The position numbers and the translations under genes were made by a program. A stretch of 7,421 bases of DNA from Phycisphaerae bacterium (lineage in GTDB: Bacteria; Planctomycetota; Phycisphaerae; Sedimentisphaerales; Anaerobacaceae): the NCBI GenBank assembly GCA_030609625.1, contig JAUWBX010000082.1, positions 1-7,421 of the forward strand, written 5' to 3'. Below are positions 5,830 to 7,421 of this stretch, piece after piece. Every line of letters begins with the position of its first letter. Within the stretch, counting starts at the first letter, position 1. The notes beneath the pieces are model-generated. The model did no database searches. It was not told the origin of the DNA and saw only the letters and a program-made list of their open reading frames with translations.

Positions 5830-5835
5830 AAGGAG
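5830..5835 (+). promoter_or_regulatory. ntpK: Ribosome binding site of ntpK
   Basis: AAGGAG lies eight bases before the ATG at 5844 and decides the start. The in-frame TTG at 5838 is only two bases from it and is rejected. This is the only canonical Shine-Dalgarno among the five ATPase genes, in keeping with the need for many NtpK copies per complex. Confidence 0.85.
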
Positions 5836-5843
5836 ATTTGACA

Positions 5844-6338
5844 ATGGATTATGGACTGACATTGGCTTTGATTGGCGCAGGGTTGGCGGCTTTATTGGCA
5901 GGCATCGGCTCGGCAATTGGAATCGGTACCGCCGGCAGAAGTGCGACCGGTGTACTGAGCGAAAAGCCGGAAAGATACGGGCAGATGTTCATTATGGTCG
6001 TGCTGCCCGGAACGCAGGGTTTCTACGGTTTCCTTGCGGCGTTTCTTGTTATGCTCAATCTCAACTTCTTTGGAGAAGAGGGAGTTCCCGAGTTGAGCAC
6101 GACGCTGGGACTACAGGTATTGATAGCCTGTCTGCCTATCGCATTTGCCGGTCTGGTAAGCGCAATCTTCCAGGGCAGAGTATGTTCGGGCGGTATCCTG
6201 ATGGCTGCAAAAAGACCGGAAATGGCATTTAAGGCGGGCGTTGTCTATGCCGTTATGGTCGAAGTCTATGCCGTTCTGGGACTGCTGGTAACAATGTTTA
6301 TGCTGCTGTTCGGCATAAATTGGCCAACAGGTGTATAA
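5844..6338 (+). CDS. ntpK: V-type ATPase rotor ring subunit K (proteolipid), predicted Na+-binding
   Basis: The 164-residue protein is two fused two-helix hairpins, four membrane segments near 5-30, 47-72, 89-115 and 130-157. It forms the rotating ring. The first hairpin has LPGTQGFYGF (54-63) in place of a carboxylate; the second has FQG (Gln110) and VMVEVYAVLG with Glu140. These match the Na+ site of E. hirae NtpK (Leu61, Thr64, Gln65, Gln110, Glu139, with Tyr68) in identity and spacing: here Leu54, Thr57, Gln58, Gln110, Glu140 and Tyr61. Sodium transport is therefore predicted. One carboxylate per four helices is typical of V-type rather than F-type rings and favours ATP-driven pumping. 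The ATG at 5844 follows AAGGAG at good spacing. Confidence 0.95.
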   Translation: MDYGLTLALIGAGLAALLAGIGSAIGIGTAGRSATGVLSEKPERYGQMFIMVVLPGTQGFYGFLAAFLVMLNLNFFGEEGVPELSTTLGLQVLIACLPIAFAGLVSAIFQGRVCSGGILMAAKRPEMAFKAGVVYAVMVEVYAVLGLLVTMFMLLFGINWPTGV

Positions 6339-6346
6339 GTGCAAAA

Positions 6347-6400
6347 GTAAATGGGTAAATGAGCGAATGAGTGAACGCATCAACTCATTTACGCTTAAAC
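6347..6400 (+). repeat. AAATGAG-type iterated inverted repeat in the ntpK-ntpE gap
   Basis: The left part iterates GTAAATGG, GTAAATGAGCG, AATGAGTGAACG; the right part reads CTCATTTACGC, TTAAACGC. GTAAATGAG (6355-6363) and CTCATTTAC (6384-6392) are perfect 9-bp arms. It is shorter and less regular than the arrays on either side, but has the same forward-then-reverse layout. Confidence 0.65.
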
Positions 6401-6403
6401 GCA

Positions 6404-6417
6404 TATACGAGATACGA
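6404..6417 (+). repeat. 14-nt motif TATACGAGATACGA, copy upstream of ntpE
   Basis: Second copy of the motif found at 5812-5825. It ends four bases before the ntpE ATG and supplies GAGA as a weak ribosome-site candidate. Confidence 0.65.
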
Positions 6418-6421
6418 TATT

Positions 6422-7015
6422 ATGGAAGCTGAACAGGTAGTAGAAAAGATATTGGCTGACGCCAAAGCTGAGGCTGAAAAGATAAAAAAGCAGGCCGATG
6501 ACCAGAATGCTGCTGAGCAGGCCAAACTCACCGAGCAGTTGGACGAATACAAAAAGCAAACAGAGCTTCTTGCTAAAAAGGCCGGCGAAGACGAAAAATC
6601 ACATGTCCTTGCAGCGGCGAGGATGAATATTGCCAAAGAGTATTTAGCCGAGAAAAGAAAGCTCCTCGACGAAGTCTTTGAGCAGGCACGCCGGCAGCTA
6701 CAAGATTTGCCTGATGAAGAATATCGCGCTCTGATTAAAAAACTGCTCCTCGATACGGTCGAGACCGGCGACGAAGAGGTGGTAGTTGATACAAACGAAG
6801 GTCGCATCGACCATGAGTTTATAAAGCAGATAAACCGCGAATTAGGCCCTGATTACAAAAGTGATTTAAAGTTATCTGATGAAAGGCAGGACCTGGGGGC
6901 CGGCTTTATCTTAAAGCGTGGAAAGATAAAAACAAATGTCTCTATTCAGGTCTTGCTGGAGCAGGCACGCAAGGAGTTGGAAATTGAATTAGCAAAGGAG
7001 CTGTTTAGTGAATAA
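6422..7015 (+). CDS. ntpE: V-type ATPase peripheral stalk subunit E
   Basis: The protein has 197 residues from ATG 6422, the usual length. Residues 1 to about 90 are a charged, alanine-rich coiled coil that would pair with NtpF. The C-terminal globular domain (about 98-197) carries the family's conserved end: DLGAGFILKRGKIKTNVSIQ followed by a LLEQARKELEIELAKELF helix. This domain binds the top of the catalytic B subunit and completes the stator. An in-frame GTG at 6371 would add 17 residues, but they are encoded by the repeat array and the 14-nt motif and do not look like protein, so the ATG is preferred. The Shine-Dalgarno is weak (GAGA, nine bases away). It lies 83 nt after ntpK and 155 nt before ntpC. 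Confidence 0.92.
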   Translation: MEAEQVVEKILADAKAEAEKIKKQADDQNAAEQAKLTEQLDEYKKQTELLAKKAGEDEKSHVLAAARMNIAKEYLAEKRKLLDEVFEQARRQLQDLPDEEYRALIKKLLLDTVETGDEEVVVDTNEGRIDHEFIKQINRELGPDYKSDLKLSDERQDLGAGFILKRGKIKTNVSIQVLLEQARKELEIELAKELFSE

Positions 7016-7023
7016 TAAAGGAA

Positions 7024-7152
7024 ATCAGGTTATCAGGAAACCAGGGTGTGGAATATCAGGGTATCAGGATAACAGGGAAGTCGGGAATCAGGAAAAGACA
7101 AATTTATCCTGATAACCTGGTAGCCTGATACCCACTACCTGATAACCTGGTA
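7024..7152 (+). repeat. Head-to-head ATCAGG repeat array in the ntpE-ntpC gap
   Basis: The left half iterates ATCAGG in forward orientation (at least five times, 7024-7092), and the right half iterates CCTGATA in reverse. Perfect arms: CAGGTTATCAGG (7026-7037) with CCTGATAACCTG (7108-7119 and again 7138-7149), and GGGTATCAGG (7059-7068) with CCTGATACCC (7124-7133). The right half also contains a 15-bp direct repeat, CCTGATAACCTGGTA (7108-7122 and 7138-7152). It begins nine bases after the ntpE stop and ends 18 nt before ntpC. Confidence 0.85.
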
Positions 7153-7170
7153 TCCCGACAACCTAACATA

Positions 7171-7421
7171 ATGTTAACTGCGAAATTCAAACAACCCGTT
7201 ATTGACTTCTATACGTACCCGCCTATCGGTGGTGACGACTGGCGATATACGTTCCAGACGGCCCAGGTGCGCACGCTCGAAATGCAAATGCTTAGCAGGG
7301 TTGCTTTACTCGATATGGCCAACGCCGGGAACTTCGAGCAGGCTGCTGATTTATTGAGTGGGAGTGAATACGCCCTGCCGCAAGGTGGCAAAGACTTTGC
7401 GGAAGTCGAGGACATCCTGCA
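7171..7421 (+). CDS. ntpC: V-type ATPase subunit C (central-stalk socket, subunit d), N-terminal part
   Basis: The frame is open from ATG 7171 to the window end (83 complete codons). The family has about 330-380 residues, so most of the gene lies outside. The visible part has WRYTFQTAQVRTLEMQMLSR (28-47), like the opening YAYAxARVRALExxLL helix of the family, then a NAGNFEQAADLLSGSEYALP segment similar to the usual FEEALRLLxxTxY. NtpC is the funnel-shaped socket that couples the NtpK ring to the central shaft. Its place after ntpE fits the F-I-K-E-C order. The residues before Trp28 (YTYPPIGGDDW) are an unusual extension. No clear Shine-Dalgarno precedes the ATG. The identification relies on position plus weak sequence similarity. 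Confidence 0.82.
   Translation, partial: MLTAKFKQPVIDFYTYPPIGGDDWRYTFQTAQVRTLEMQMLSRVALLDMANAGNFEQAADLLSGSEYALPQGGKDFAEVEDIL

Noticed and set aside
5838..5843. TTG start giving a two-residue longer NtpK
   Set aside because: It is only two bases from the AAGGAG; ATG 5844 has ideal spacing of eight.
6371..6421. GTG start giving a 17-residue longer NtpE
   Set aside because: The extension is encoded by repeat-array DNA and the shared 14-nt motif; ATG 6422 gives the normal family length and N-terminus.

Overview
The window looks like bacterial chromosome from an anaerobic or fermentative lineage. The mix of a GH127-type glycoside hydrolase, a V-type ATPase operon in ntp order, few clear Shine-Dalgarno sites and gene gaps full of short iterated repeats suggests a planctomycete of the Phycisphaerae/Sedimentisphaerales kind. 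That placement is inference from style and protein resemblance; no marker gene is present.

Layout. (1) 1-489: the 3' end of a GH127/DUF1680 (beta-L-arabinofuranosidase-like) gene. (2) 490-1262: sparse DNA holding a small minus-strand hypothetical gene (645-989) and two divergent sigma70-like promoters, one facing that gene and one facing the next. (3) 1263-2660: a malic enzyme with an N-terminal ACT-like domain. Six bases after its stop lies a 74-codon piece (2667-2891) that matches only the C-terminus of malate dehydrogenase, so an mdh gene has probably been decapitated here. (4) 2892-3346: no gene. This stretch carries a GC-rich hairpin, a dispersed-type 37-nt element, a perfect 30-bp palindrome between an A-run and a T-run, a cluster of ATCGAGAATCC repeats, and a promoter region. 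(5) 3347-7421: the first five genes of a V-type ATPase operon in the order F-I-K-E-C, cut by the window edge inside ntpC.

How the genes work together. NtpF and NtpE would form peripheral stalks that tie the membrane subunit NtpI to the catalytic head. NtpK forms the rotor ring, and NtpC joins the ring to the central shaft. The catalytic A and B and shaft D and G genes should lie downstream. NtpK keeps the complete set of residues that bind Na+ in Enterococcus hirae NtpK, so the machine is predicted to move sodium. Malic enzyme supplies pyruvate and reduced nicotinamide cofactor from malate and has no obvious functional link to the ATPase.

The most unusual feature is the spacing of the ATPase operon. 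All four gaps between genes (69, 154, 83 and 155 nt) contain inverted repeats. Three of them are built from short iterated words, forward in the left half and reverse-complemented in the right half. Each gap uses a different word (CTAAAGTG, AAATGAG, ATCAGG) but the architecture is the same, and a 14-nt motif (TATACGAGATACGA) recurs just upstream of ntpK and of ntpE. Whether these act as mRNA folding or stoichiometry elements or are a family of mobile or expanding intergenic repeats cannot be settled from this window.
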